From contig JAEUWP010000472.1 of assembly GCA_018524725.1 (NCBI GenBank), positions 81,616 to 145,615 of the forward strand: DNA of 64,000 bases, in the 5' to 3' direction. How positions within the stretch are numbered: position 1 is the first letter of the stretch; each line of letters starts with the position of its first letter. The position numbers and the translations under genes were made by a program. The notes under the pieces are model-generated. The model searched no databases. It worked only from the letters and a program-made list of their open reading frames with translations, and was not told where the DNA came from. The stretch is from Podaxis mareebaensis. Lineage: Eukaryota; Basidiomycota; Agaricomycetes; Agaricales; Agaricaceae. This document shows positions 19,728 through 31,513 of this stretch, piece by piece.

Positions 19728-20378
19728 CTATTGTTGTGTAGATTGAAACTTTGCGCGACTCGCAGCGAAGAGTTCTTCTTGTTTGGCAAGGAGCTCTTCT
19801 TCTGTCATCCCCGACTGCTCGAATTTGGAGACTTTCTTCTCGCGATCCTATGGGGGAGTGAGTATAAGACCAACAGGTAGGTGTTCATGGGCCGGACCTT
19901 TTGTTGCTGTTTGTGATCTTTCAGCACGTCTTCCACCTCGGTTGTGAAGGAGTCAAAGCCGAGACGCTGGCGTGTTGATGAGAATGGAGTGCCAAGGAGT
20001 GGTAGTAGTCGTACCTTCAGCGCGCTGATGATATGCTCCGGCGCTATCGTTTTCTTGGATTCTTGCTCACATATTTCATTCGCTTCTGATGAAATTAGGT
20101 GTATGAATTCTACAATTCAAAGATGTCAGTTTGCAATGGAAATAAAAAAGAGGTGTTCACTTCACCTACACAGCACTCTATGACCAGATCTCGCGTCTCC
20201 TTCGCACAGACAATGTCATTTGGGAGTAGTTCTAGAGATGAGACGGGGCACGCTGATTAACAGCCGTCGGAATGGCGAATGAAAATGAAGCACCTGAGAT
20301 CATTTTTGAGACTGTTGCCTTTGGAAGAGAGAGTTCATCGTCCCCTGGAGCACCTGAATGGCCCTCGCGGTCTGACAT
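19728..20378 (-). CDS. NC2-beta / Dr1 transcription repressor subunit
   Basis: Five exons (19728-19847, 19898-19966, 20015-20109, 20166-20231, 20294-20378) join to 144 residues. The H2B-like histone fold is evident: [10 protein letters not shown], then [24 protein letters not shown], and [13 protein letters not shown]. It is followed by the helix with LGFDSF and a Q/E/K-rich tail. NC2-beta pairs with NC2-alpha (DRAP1), binds TBP on DNA and blocks TFIIA and TFIIB entry, while also moving TBP along DNA. Length fits the family (about 140-180). It is divergent from SmF with 93 bp between start codons. Confidence 0.92.
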
Positions 20379-20471
20379 GGTCGATGGAGGATGGGGGAAT
20401 GTATGAGAAAGCGGGGATAACAAGAAACATCCAAACTTTGTTCCAACTTCGCACGTGCTCTTCTAACCACC

Positions 20472-20931
20472 ATGTCCGTCAGTCGCCCATCTCCTTGTCT
20501 CCCAGTATACCACACTCACACTCTCTCCAGATTAACCCAGTAAATCCAAAACCATTCCTTCAGGAGCTCACTGGAAAGCCCGTCTATGTCCGCCTAAAAT
20601 GGGGCCTTGAATACAAAGGTTTCCTGGTGAGCACCGACGGATACATGAACCTTCAGGTTGGTTGTTCTCTGATGAACCTTCCAATGGAATCGGGCTCTCA
20701 TAGTAACTTTCTTTGCAGCTCGCCAACACGGAGGAGTTTCAAGACGGCAAATCGAACGGCGCGTTGGGTGAGGTGTTTATTCGGTGAGCCACACCTTGTT
20801 TTGATCGCGCACGAGTACTCATGCATGATCAGGTGTAACAACGTTCTCTATATCATAAGTATCCTTCTGTATGCACCATGGTTCCCTAGCTGACGATCCT
20901 CTGCCTATACAGGGAAGCACCGCAAGAATGA
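20472..20931 (+). CDS. SMX3: Small nuclear ribonucleoprotein SmF
   Basis: Five exons (20472-20477, 20531-20656, 20719-20783, 20833-20854, 20911-20931) give 79 residues. The first exon codes only Met-Ser. The Sm1 motif ([18 protein letters not shown], with DGYMNLQL) and the Sm2 motif ([13 protein letters not shown]) are very well kept. SmF is one of seven Sm proteins forming the ring on spliceosomal snRNAs. The last junction is odd: to keep the family's Arg after LYI and a short acidic tail, the intron must run from 20855 (ATAAGT) to 20910 (TATAC), a U2-type AT-AC intron. An ordinary GT-AG choice shifts the tail to a longer basic sequence unlike the family. Confidence 0.9.
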
Positions 20932-21251
20932 TACACACCCATATCCGAAAGTTTTTGTATGATTGCGCGATCAATTGGCTGGTTCGCGCTAGGATTTTTC
21001 GCAGATCACGTTGTACCATCTGCTACGCGTGTTACATAGTCTCTCTGCTACCAAAATGTATGGATCCCTTCTGTGTATCGTTCGCGACGATGGCGATGCT
21101 GCATTCCAGTTTATTCCAGTCCAAATTGCTCATCGCCACAAATTCCCACGGTGCGCTGACTTATCAGTGAGTCAAAAAACGCAGCTTTAAAATCAAAACC
21201 TGCCCTTTCCCACTCTCCTCCCAAACACACACTGCAACCACACCTACCACG

Positions 21252-21930
21252 ATGGCCAAGTCGACGAGATCAAAGGTCAAGCGAGCATTCCGCTCAAAGA
21301 AGCGCGAATCAGGTGTCTACGCGGCCACAGAAGCTGCCCGACTACAACGCCTTAGCATGAAATTGCATCAGGCAATGCGGAAGGACCAGGACGGAGACGC
21401 AGAGGTTGATACAACAGAGCAAAACGCAGAGGATCCAGGTTGGTATTGGTTCGCACGCTTTGGTATGCTGGACCCAAATGATATCACCCTGGACAACCTT
21501 TCTTCTACCCCATCTCATTCTACTCGCATCTGGGAGGGTGCTACTCTCCTGGAATCTATCCTCCCTCAAGACACTCCCATTATTTTATAATCCACCCGTC
21601 CATCGTCCGACATCCAGTCATTGACAACATTCTCCCCCTCGACAGCGCTCACTACAGCCACAACCGAAAACCAGACGGTCGACACAGGTTTGAATCATCT
21701 ATCTTAATCCCCACGATCCACATCCGACACATACGTCTTCACCAGATTCCATGCAAGTCGACACCGAATCACAATCAAAGCGGACATCAACACACGGCCC
21801 CCGCAATTCGAGAAGAGAGGAATGGAGGAAATCGAAAGGCATGGCCCCTCGACCCACCCCCCATGGGATGAACCGACAGGGGACCTTGGCAGCTCGACGG
21901 AAAGCAGGCCGTTCAAAGCGGAGGAGATGA
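21252..21930 (+). CDS. LLP-homolog / DUF2423 nucleolar protein
   Basis: The N-terminus MAKSTRSKVKRAFRSKKR is the conserved basic start of DUF2423 (LLP homolog; in animals LLPH is a nucleolar and chromatin-associated protein). The continuous frame from 21252 leaves the conserved pattern near residue 60 and stops at 21590, so splicing is expected. A final exon at 21746-21930, with THGPRNSRREEWRKSKG and a basic R-R-K-A-G-R-S-K-R-R-R end, fits the family's C-terminus and is joined in frame from a donor after 21687. The donor of the middle intron is unresolved. The basic ends suggest nuclear or nucleolar targeting. Confidence 0.75.
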
Positions 21931-22245
21931 ATGTCATGATAAATACTCATCGCATTGTTTGTATCTTTTCAATATCTTCGCATACACTATGTTTACTCTA
22001 ACTGAACAAATGTCCACGAACAGAATACCAGTTCTATGTATACCTTTGTTCAAAATTGGCAATTTTGCTTCACGCAGAAAATATTTATACTATATCCTTC
22101 TCCGAAATTCCTTTCGCCTCCTTTGCGGACGCGACGTCTTGATCGCACGAACCTATGCTGAAACCGCTTTTGGAACAAGGAGAGGAGTAACTCGGCGAGC
22201 TGGGGAAACATCAGCTAGGAGAAAAGTGGTATCCCCTTGGAGAAC
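21931..22245. other. Convergent 3' intergenic region
   Basis: Between the stops of the LLP-homolog gene and the 7-TM gene. No gene or clear terminator is seen. It should contain both polyadenylation regions, and an AAAATATTTATAC tract occurs at about 22078. Confidence 0.4.
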
Positions 22246-23964
22246 TCACGGGAACTCCGCCATCGTGATGTGCTCTGTCGTGACATGCACCTCCGGTCGC
22301 ATACTCATGGATTTCTCCCGCCGGGACAGAAGACGTGGGATAACGCTATGTTTCGCAGACTTGTTGCCGTTCCCACTGATATGGGACATATCATGAACAT
22401 AGGTCTCTGTTGCGGTGAATTCCATCAAGCGAATAACTGCACGACAGGCTGCGATCGAGCTAGCCTCAGTGTCAGAGTGTCAGTTCACTGTTAGATATAC
22501 GATAACATGTTAGCACTCACGTTATCATGGCAGCAGGGACCTGTGGGCAGTTTAGTTTCAAGTCAAATGGTCAGTTCCACATACGTCGGAATGATGGGTG
22601 TGAATAATCGTCTCACCGTCGCCATCCTGACCGGCCGACGAGTCAGTCATGTTACATATTCCGACGCAATAGGCACTTACACATTCATGATCGCTGGAAA
22701 GAAATGACGTGAGTAGGAACATTCAAAGACGTGGAGACTTGAACCTACTATTGAGATTTAGAACATTCAAGACCTGGGTAGTTTATCACGTTAATCCCGT
22801 CTGACTCAGAAGCGAAAGAGTTGATCTCCTACCGCTGGAATACAGTTCATAGAAAACGAGATCAAGAAATACACAAGCCCATCCTGGAAGAGTAACTTCC
22901 ATAGATCTGTACGAGCTGTATGTCGACTCAACAAAGCTGTGGCGGTGAAGATCAGAATAATCAAGTCGAAACCCATGGCTAGATATGGGATAGCTGAGTT
23001 CCGACTTTCAAGTTCGGTGAACAAAGTGCCTTACTGAAAAAGAAAGTGACATTGAGGAGAGATGGATTTGTTTGGCTGACGCGGCAAATCCTGGCTACTG
23101 GGTCCCAGTCGGCCGCCACAATGAACATGGTCCGGTAGAGTAAGCCCCAATGTGCTAAACAGAGGATGCCGAGGAACGCTATGACTGGTTTTTTGCGGTT
23201 CCACAGGGCAATACTTGTCATGTGGCAAATGAATTAATTAATTCATGGTTCTGGCGCGATCATACTCACGTCCTTAGCATGAGCGAGGTAGATGCGCACA
23301 AGATGGACATGTTTCCCGTCCACTGAAAGGGAATAACGATCAGTATCGAGATCTGGGTAGATGGGACGTCTCGCCTACCGAGTTGAATGTGTATAGTGCC
23401 TAGGGGTAATGGGACAACGCTGAGCCAGTCAACTGATGTCTCATAGTACGCCACTCACTCGACAGTTCATCTATTAAATGCCATAATTTAATATCGAACA
23501 CAGGTGAGAAAATTTGTTGCTTACTGGGGTGGTGACAGTCAAAGATATTATCCTATGGGCGGTCAGTAACACTTCTCCTGGAATATGGTTTTGGCTTACA
23601 ATCCAATGAACGAAAATAGCATGCAGTAGCGACAGAGGAAATAGAAGACTGAGGGAAGGTCAGCACCAGGTAGAGGAGGAAAATAGAACACGGACTCTGG
23701 TTACAAGGTCAGCGATCCATCTGAGAAATTGAAGCAATCCAAACTCACTAAGGGCCAACGGAAGGAGCGACGTCTGGTGATAAAAGTCCATTCAAAATCG
23801 AGATGTAGGGTAAGTTCCCAGAGGTAAACGCCGAACAGCGAAAAGAGTAGCTTCTCGAAAACAGCTGCTCGGGAAACAATAATTAACAATTTTGGGAAGC
23901 AATCGAAGCCATAGACCGTACCTCCATCTTTAGCAATCTCCTCTGGATCCGACCAGTTCACCAT
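22246..23964 (-). CDS. Seven-transmembrane protein of an Agaricomycete-specific type
   Basis: Many short exons read on the minus strand from MVNWSDPEEIAKDGG at 23964 to a stop at 22246. Hydrophobic segments follow in order: FSLFGVYLWEL; VFYFLCRYCMLF; ICLA/CALYTF; IAFLGILCLAHW; FDLIILIFTATALL; YFLISFSMNCIP. The cytosolic-type tail is charged and ends with a H-V-T-T-E-H-I-T-M-A-E-F phrase. I recall this layout (E-x-x-K-D-G start, WExxxxxDFEW, tail ending TMxEF) from many uncharacterised mushroom membrane proteins, but no function is known to me. Exon borders in the middle are not all resolved. It is convergent with the LLP-homolog gene. Confidence 0.7.
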
Positions 23965-24824
23965 TCTGATAAGTTATGCGACGGAGCGGCGCTTCTGGTT
24001 ACGAGGAGGGAATGCTGGAGGTCTTCGGCGGGGACGAAGGAACCAGACACAAGAAATTATCCAGCTTTTAAACCCTTCCGAGCGGGGAAGAGTCGACAAG
24101 CTTCGCGATGTCTTTACTCGCTGATTGACTCCATCTGGTCGATTAATTATACACCTTGACGCTTAATATGTGAACTTCACACGCTGGGCGTTGGTCTAAG
24201 TCTGTTTTCGGGCTTTTGTTCTTGGTGCTGAATCAAATCACTTGTTGATTCGTGGAGAGCGGATATATATCCGCTGCGCGAGAAGATCAAACTGTTGGTC
24301 AACAGTCAGGAATGCAAAGTGTACATCTTCCACCGATGATATTGAGGATTACCTAACGATTGACATGAGACAGACTAATTTCATGTTCCACTTCATAAAA
24401 GAAAGAAAAATTTCAAATGAGTGCTAACCATGCTTACTGGGGCAAGTCGAAGGAAGGGACGTCGTGAATCCGAGTCGTGCCGTGGACATATGATATGCAT
24501 GGCAAGCTGGGTTGACGTAGGACATTAGGCGAATTCGTCTTTATCATGGATAATGTTAAGCATCTTGCCGATGCTAAGTTTAGCAAATCAATCCAGCGTT
24601 CTATTGGTGTGTCGATGCCTGTGCCACCGGGTGTTGGCGAGAAACCCAGGGCTGGAGCCTGCAAACAGCACGCAAGGTCAGGAATACACGCCAAGTATTC
24701 AGGCGAGATCGATATCTTCAGGTGGTAAGGTTCCGCTGATATATGAGACACGAACTATCGTTGGATACAACACTAAATACATCTCAGCCAATGTGTCAAA
24801 TCAAAAAAAAAGGGATGAAATACA
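23965..24824. other. Intergenic between 7-TM gene start and ERB1 end
   Basis: No supported gene in about 860 bp. It contains the 7-TM promoter (minus strand) and the 3' UTR of ERB1. Small overlapping frames at 24434-24751 (-) and 24546-24930 (+) have no domain. Confidence 0.45.
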
Positions 24825-27483
24825 TCAACTACACCAGACTGCTACATTTCCATCCGCTCCTCCGCTCAGGAGCCATGGTTGTCTATTGCACCACCTGACT
24901 TGCAGTACACCTAGACCATCTTTTACCTGATGTCCACGCAAAATCTTCAGCGGTACGATAAGGGGATCAGTGAGGAGGTCGTTGTATACTCGAGCATGGA
25001 AAATTTGGATTGATCCATCATCAGAGGAGGATGCAAACAGCGGGTATGTTGGGTGGAAGTGGACAGAGCGAATAGCACGGGTATGATATCTGAGTCATAT
25101 GTCAAGTATTCTGCAATCAAGATAGACCGGGAAAATCATACCTTAAGCTTTTGTAGGGTTTATCACTGAGCTCCAGATCAAACCAACATAATTTGCGATC
25201 ATATCCTCCCACAATAAGATGATCCCCCGAAGGATGCACGTCCATAGAGGAAATCCACTTGATGCCCGGGGTCAAAGTTTCGAGCAACTGTTGCTCGGCC
25301 AGATTATAGATACGGATATATTGTTGTGTCTAGGCCGACTGATGAGGATTTGATCGGGTATGCGCAGTGTAGGGAAACTCACGGCAACAAAAAAGTGTGG
25401 CTTAGTGGGGTGGAAAAGGACTGCTTGTACCGAGCCCTTAACCTTTTTAAATGGTGCTTGGGAGTGCCTACGTGATATCTGGTGTATCCAGACGGCGTTT
25501 TGGGCACCGCCAGTTGCTATAGGTGTTTCAGCTAACCATGTTCAGTGTATCGGAATGGACGGGTGTACTCACAAACACTCGCGACATAATCTCCTCTGCG
25601 GTGCCAAGCGATTTGTGTCGGCGTTCCGGAGGATGTTGGAAGGTGAACGGACAGAATGGGTAGATCGATCGACCAGGCACTCGACGAGGTTGATTCCCAT
25701 TTGACGGGTGGCGGCGTGATAGGCGCAGGAGGGAGTGTTGCAGGCGCCAAGAGGGATTTTGTGAGAGAATAAACGTTATCCGATAGATTTGGGAGGATCA
25801 GGAAGTGTAATTCTTCTTCACTAGAGACCTTTGTCAGCTACATGGAGTTGCATATGGTTTAGCTGATGGACTCACACTCCGACAGCAATATAGCTAACGT
25901 CTAGTCTCGGGCACCACTCGACAGCACCTATCTTCCCTTTGAATTGCCAGCGTTTCACCTCTCGCCCGACGTTGACCTCCCAAAGGCTAACAACTCCTCC
26001 CTCGTCGCCGGTTGCTGCCCATGCACCATCGGGGCTCACGCTTACACAGCGGGCACGTCCTTTCGTGTGGGGGAATGTTAGACTCTTGTAGTTGGGGAAC
26101 GGTTTGAGGGTGCTGGGACTCGGCAATTTGGGTATTAAGCTCTTTGGGTCAATATTGAGCTTGACGCGTTGTACACGGGGTGCCAAATACAGATCCAGTT
26201 GACGGTTGAATCGTTCTTTGATGAAATTATCGTACGCTGGAACAAGCCGAAGAGACGAATATTTTTGAGGGAGGTAATCCCGTTCCCGGTCTTCTGGATC
26301 CTTTTCTTCCCATTCTTTGCGCTCTTCTTCAGTTGGAAGATATTCTTGTGGGGGGTTATATGATTCAGAGTTGGTTGGTAGGCGAGGTTTGGGAGCGGGA
26401 GGAGGGGGTTGGTGGAGCGTTGGGGGCTGATCAGACCAAATGGCGTAGAACTCGAATTTGTTGGTCGATTTTGGTTTGTTGGGGACGATACGGCCTTGAC
26501 GGATGGCGCGCACAATTTTCATAATCTGGAAACGCATTGTTAGAGGAGAGAAAGTACAATGGGGGTAGGATATACCTTTTGCTTTTCCCATTTACTTGGG
26601 ATCCAACGGCGCTTTGGTTCTGGCGCAGCGGATAGTGGCATAATCTCTTCTTTTCCTTTCCCAGTGAACCATTCGACCATCGGCTCATACGGATCATAGT
26701 TGGCGTCAGGATTTTCACCCTGATAGAGTCGCCGAATGATGTCCAGTTCCTCATCCGTTAGAGGTTTGTCCATCTGGAGGTTCTTGTCAAAAGCAGACAT
26801 CCTAGAAAATAGAGTTTGGTGGACAATACCACCAAGACAAATTGAGAACGGACCATGAATCAGGATCCTCCACGGTGGCCAAGAACTTGTCCAGTTCGTC
26901 TCCACGGGCAGGTCTGAGCACTTTCTTGCCGTTAATATCGTAACCGATATGTGGCAAGTCATCGTACCAGTGCATCGGAATGTTACCGACACGATTTGGT
27001 GCCTACACAGGTTCAGTAAGGCTTCAGGTCATTCGAACGGGAAAAGCGCACGTCTTCTGTTGAAGAGTCTGAATCGTAATCCGGTTCGATCTCCGGGTAC
27101 ACACGCTTTGGTTTCCCAGTAATATCTGAGGTGACCATTTTTGCTTTTGGGAAAACGTGGAGAGACGCGTCCGAGTCGGGTCCGTCTGAGTCGTCGTCTG
27201 ACTCTTCGTCCTCATCCTCCTCGCCATCCCCGCCATCCTCACTCTCACTCTCATCCTCCTCGTCCTTATCTTCTGTGTCGGTTCCTTCTCCCTCTTCCGA
27301 ATCACTAGCAGCATCAATCTCCGGGAATTCGTCCGCTTCACCATCGTCCGAGCTTATTTCGGCACTGTCCTCCTCGTCGGTCAACATTTCAAGTTGGACA
27401 GCATGTTGGGGGATATGAGACTCTGGTTCATCGTCCACTTGCTTTCGTTTTTTACTGCGTTGGTGAATGTCGTCGACAGCCAT
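24825..27483 (-). CDS. ERB1: Ribosome biogenesis protein ERB1 (BOP1)
   Basis: The protein starts with a nuclear-type basic stretch (RSKKRKQ) and a long Asp/Glu/Ser-rich region (residues about 30-120). The BOP1 N-terminal domain follows, with [21 protein letters not shown]-type segments, [18 protein letters not shown] and the R-A-I-R-Q-G-R-I sequence. The C-terminal half is a WD40 propeller, with recognisable repeats near [43 protein letters not shown] and a last repeat ending [10 protein letters not shown]. At least six short introns are present, for example between 27013 and the next exon and around 26810-26860. ERB1 forms the PeBoW complex with Nop7 and Ytm1 and is needed for 27S pre-rRNA processing in 60S assembly. 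It is divergent from ARP4 with 177 bp between starts. Confidence 0.93.
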
Positions 27484-27660
27484 AGAATAAAATGTTGGGC
27501 GTCTGTTGCAAGAAATCTGAAAAAGTTGATCGTGAAATAGACAGCACGTGAACTGTAAGGGAATGGCGATCTGAAGTCAATAGCGTCTAGTTCCAACACG
27601 AGTAAACAACGCGAGATCAAGTTCTCCAGACTCCAGGATCCGACTATACACTATTTCACC
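27484..27660. promoter_or_regulatory. Bidirectional promoter ERB1/ARP4
   Basis: The 177 bp between two divergent start codons must hold both core promoters. No clear TATA box is seen. Both genes are nuclear housekeeping genes, so coordinated expression is plausible but not shown. Confidence 0.6.
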
Positions 27661-29449
27661 ATGGTCAACTATGGCGGAGGTACGCTCATGATCAGTTCGG
27701 CGATACTAATATTCTAATAATTCTCTATTAGACGAGGTGTCTGCATTGGTAGTCGATATTGGAACTTCATCAGTTCGCGCTGGTTATGCCGGAGACGACA
27801 CACCCAAGGCGATCGTTCCTACCCACTATGGCTACCTTCCGACCACCCCAGATACCGATTTCGTTATGGGTGACGCCAATGAAAGCAACAATATATCTAA
27901 CAAATCAAAGTATGCCAAACTGTACATCGGCCAGTCAGGTCCTTCAATATGGAGGGAGGGCATGGAGGTAGCAAACCCCATTGTGGACGGCCTCAGTGAG
28001 TTTCTTTCAACACTCACCTAGAAGTTATTGTATTGAAATACGTTGAACATAGTCAATGACTTTAGTCCGATAAAACCTCTCATTGACCACGCCATTTCGG
28101 ATGTTATGCGTTGCAATTCCACTGAACACCCGATCCTTGTCACCGAGCCAACTTGGAACACGCCTGCGAACCGTGAACGCATGGCGGAAATCATGTTTGA
28201 AGAATTTCAAGTGCCGGCATTTTATATCGCCAACACAGGCGTTTTGAACGCGTGAGTGACCAAAAATCTGCCGTTTATCGCTCTTCTCAAACAAACCCTC
28301 CAGGTTCGCCGCTGGAAAAGGAACAGCCTTTGTTGTTGACGTTGGTCAGTCGATGGCGAGCGTGACACCTGTTGTAGATGGTTTCGTATTGCGCAAAGGT
28401 AGGTCGTCCATACAGATAGGGTATAGGCACGCTTAACATTTCCAAGGTTTGGTTTATTCCACCCTTCCAAGACTCGTGCGCGCACATGCTCGCCATATCC
28501 TTGCTTCGCCAGCCCAAACTCGGCAAGGCATTGCCCTCCTGCCGCATCAATTGATTGAATCAAAAGCCGTTAGTTGAACGTCCTTTGAAACAAGGTGTTT
28601 TTCTAACGATGAAACATTTCAGGCTGTTGATCCGAATATGCCTCCTCATTTCACCCTCCGTCAGGATAGAGTTGCAAAAACAACCGATAGTTGGCGACAA
28701 TGGGCGGAGGAACGTGAAGTAGATGAATGGATTCAGCATTGTGCCGCTGTCTTGGACCAAGGATGGAACGACGCGTATGTGCTATAGCAACCGGAATGAA
28801 ACCATGAGCATAAACTAACTCAATCCTCAGCGCTGCTCAGTCCCGTCCCCCACGACCATACGAATTCCCCACAGGTTTCAACACCTACTTCGGGCTGGAA
28901 CGATTCCAAGTCGGAGAACAATTCTTCTGGCATTCGCCAGCCCTCGTCGTATGTTCTTTCCCTTTTCACTCTAACCTTGACACTGAGGATGAACGCCAGG
29001 CATCGAATCCAAACCTTCCCAAAAACATTCCAGCCTTAATCACCGAGTCCCTCCGCGCCTGCGACGCAGAGCTTCGCCAAGTCCTCATGGGGAATGTTGT
29101 CCTGACTGGAGGAGGAAGTCAATTTTCTGGCTTTGCTGATAGGCTAAATAATGAACTCACAAGAACATTCCCTCACGTAAGTAAATGGATCAACTCTGTA
29201 ACAATTCGACCTAATATCATGCTAAAAACCCAGGCTAAAATTCATGCCCCCGGAAATCCCATCGAGCGAAGATATGGTGGTTGGCTTGGAGGGAGCATTC
29301 TTGCTAGTCTAGGTACCTTTCACCAATTGTGGATCAGTAAGGAAGAGTGGCAGGTACGTGCAGTGTTCTTAGAAGCTGGAATAGGCTCTGACTAGGGACT
29401 GAACTGTTAGGAACATGGCAAGTCAATCGTGGGCCAACGGTGCAAGTAG
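27661..29449 (+). CDS. ARP4: Actin-related protein 4 (BAF53-like)
   Basis: The first exon, MVNYGG, is followed by DEVSALVVDIGTSSVRAGYAG, the ARP4/BAF53 start. Later exons show P-I-L-V-T-E-P-T-W-N, VVDVGQSMASVTPV, a nucleotide-binding loop L-T-G-G-G-S-Q-F-S-G-F and the end W-I-S-K-E-E-W-Q followed by a short last exon ending R-C-K. About nine introns of 50-70 bp are seen. ARP4 is a shared nuclear subunit of the INO80, SWR1 and NuA4 complexes, where it pairs with actin on the HSA helix. Insertions relative to actin fall at expected places. Homologs elsewhere are about 430-490 residues, and this model is in that range. Confidence 0.9.
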
Positions 29450-30013
29450 AAATTGTAATAGCATTCTCGATGTATATCTTGTCTCTGTTGTGGGTGTAAT
29501 CACACGTTTAATGTATACTGTCGTTCTTAGTTTTCGAGCCACTTTACAGTCTGTGCCCGCCTGCAGCCTACAAATTATGTTTCTCTTTCGCTTTCTGGTG
29601 TACCTGGTTCTGGACTACTCACGGTTTCCCAAGCAGGGAAACCACTTGATAGTATTCTTTACATATTGGCATTGTCGCCAGAACAACTGGAATAATCATT
29701 TGAAAAGCCAACCGTCGCATGACGGAAGGAGTGAGTATTACTAGAGGGTACCAGTCAAGGAGCAATTTAAACAAGGAAACACGAGAAAAACTTGGTAAGG
29801 AATGGGGATAATCAGTCGGATTGGAAAACCGACTAGACAAAGAGATAACATCAACGCCCTTTTCCTGTTCTTTTCTTTATACGGAAAATAAAATTTAAAG
29901 AAAAAGTGAAAAAAAAGATAAAGAAAAATCCAGCTCGTCAGCCATTGGGATTTAAGTGGGAGAGAGTAATATTCAGCTCGATATGTCCTTTCTCTCGCAT
30001 GCTGTAAAGTAAA
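29450..30013. other. Convergent 3' region with A-rich tract
   Basis: Between the stops of ARP4 and the disordered-protein gene. An A-rich, T-poor tract at 29880-29930 (on the minus strand a T-rich tract) lies just past the stop of the minus gene and is a likely polyadenylation zone. No gene seen. Confidence 0.45.
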
Positions 30014-31513
30014 TCAAAACGCCTCTACAACTTCACGTCGCTCACGGGCATCCATCAGACCTCCGACAGCCTTGCGACGGATGCGGGTGGCAAAGTTCTT
30101 GGGCCCAAGCTCATCAAAACCCGATGGCGGCCCGCGGGGCTGCCTGGTCGGTTGGCTAACCATCCTGTGGTTAACAACGGACACTACCGGGTACTGCTGC
30201 TGTTGCTCAGAAGTGGCAGAGGTTGGGCGTCCAATGCCAAGACCTTCGTACAACTTCTTGGATGCTTCCTCGCGCGGCGAGAGAGGCATCTCATTGGATG
30301 AAGCAGAAGAGCGAGGGGTAGTAGGGGAGGAATGAGTCTTGCCGGAGGAACAAGACGAGTCTGCATCGCCATCATCATCAGTGTCAACCACCGTCACTGA
30401 AGGCAAAGGTTGGGAAACGGCAGGGTTGAAGCGTAAGGGCTGAGGACGTGACTTGGCATTTGCGTTGACGTTGAGGCCAGGGGGAGGAGAGATGCGCTCA
30501 TTCTCGGGAGCTGGAGTGATCTTGACGATGGGGGAGGAGACTGTACGGTTGCCAGATAAAACCGAGTTGTTGTTTCCCCCACGCCTCCAGGAAGAGACAG
30601 AGTCTGACTTGGAGGTAGAATGAAGGTTGTTGGAAGCAGGGTTGCCAAGGGAAGTTCCGCCGCTAATAATGGTAGTAGAACTCGGGGTTGGAGGTGGGGG
30701 TGCGTTGTCAGACTCGCCATTACTATAGCGAGCCGCGCCCATGTTAGGACCATTGACGGTGGCAGAACGGCTACCAAAACGGCCACCCAAAGCGGCAGTC
30801 ATGGGAGGTTGATCATCGGAAGCGGTCGGTGCAGGGCCCAAACCGAGCTGAGCCCTCAACCGGTCTGCCTGGTTGGGCCTACGGCCTTGAGCATTGGCTC
30901 GGAGATCGAAAGTAAGATTGGTTGGACCGGTAGTGGCAGGGGGGTTATAGTTGAGTTGACCACGCCTGGCTGCATTCTGGATCTGCTGCTGGAGCTGTGC
31001 CTGAGCCATTAATTCGGCTTGGTATTGCTGGTTCTGCATGACCTGCGCCTGCAAGGTGATGACGATGATGACGATGAGATAAGACAAGTTGAACAACAGC
31101 AATAGACAACCTACCTGGATCCTCATCATTTCCAGCTGGAGCATCTGCATGGACATGGCCTGGTCCTGAACGGCGGGAGACATCATGTTGGGATGGATAA
31201 AGGCAGGGCTAAAGGGGATGCTGGGGTTAACGGGGTGCTGAGTTTGCTGGTGAGCAAAGTGGTTGTTGCCGTCGACGGCAGCAGTCATTGGGATGTTCCT
31301 GTTGCTGAAAAAGTGCTGGGGCATATCTGCAAGCTGATCCTCTTCTTCCTCTGGGAAAGTGTTGGCGTTGTGGGAATGGGAGGGGAAACGGGAGAAGTTG
31401 AAAGTGGCGCCTGGAGCGGCGGTGTGGGGGATGTTGGCAGAAGCAGAGCGGACCCCGCCTGTGCGGAGACCGTTGAGAAGAGAGGCGCGATGATTATACT
31501 GAGTGTTTGACAT
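30014..31513 (-). CDS. Disordered Asn/Gln/Pro/Ser-rich protein, function unknown
   Basis: The spliced product is 477 residues, from ATG at 31513 (MSNTQYNHRASLLNGLR). The frame continues upstream through a hydrophobic leader to 31771, but that part is pyrimidine-rich 5' UTR. Most of the sequence is low complexity. Distinct parts are a Met/Gln-rich helix around residues 130-165 (MSMQMLQLEMMR..), a segment with Q-G-R-R-P-N-Q-A-D-R-L-R-A-Q-L-G-L, and a basic C-terminus FATRIRRKAVGGLMDARER that looks the most conserved. One 66-bp intron (31049-31114) lies inside the Met/Gln helix and has no stop in frame. I do not recognise a family. The composition suggests an RNA-binding or scaffold protein, but that is a guess. 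Confidence 0.7.
   Translation of the reverse strand: MSNTQYNHRASLLNGLRTGGVRSASANIPHTAAPGATFNFSRFPSHSHNANTFPEEEEDQLADMPQHFFSNRNIPMTAAVDGNNHFAHQQTQHPVNPSIPFSPAFIHPNMMSPAVQDQAMSMQMLQLEMMRIQVGCLLLLFNLSYLIVIIVITLQAQVMQNQQYQAELMAQAQLQQQIQNAARRGQLNYNPPATTGPTNLTFDLRANAQGRRPNQADRLRAQLGLGPAPTASDDQPPMTAALGGRFGSRSATVNGPNMGAARYSNGESDNAPPPPTPSSTTIISGGTSLGNPASNNLHSTSKSDSVSSWRRGGNNNSVLSGNRTVSSPIVKITPAPENERISPPPGLNVNANAKSRPQPLRFNPAVSQPLPSVTVVDTDDDGDADSSCSSGKTHSSPTTPRSSASSNEMPLSPREEASKKLYEGLGIGRPTSATSEQQQQYPVVSVVNHRMVSQPTRQPRGPPSGFDELGPKNFATRIRRKAVGGLMDARERREVVEAF

Noticed and set aside
30620..31012. Plus-strand frame of 130 codons
   Set aside because: Antisense shadow of the Asn/Gln/Pro-rich gene.
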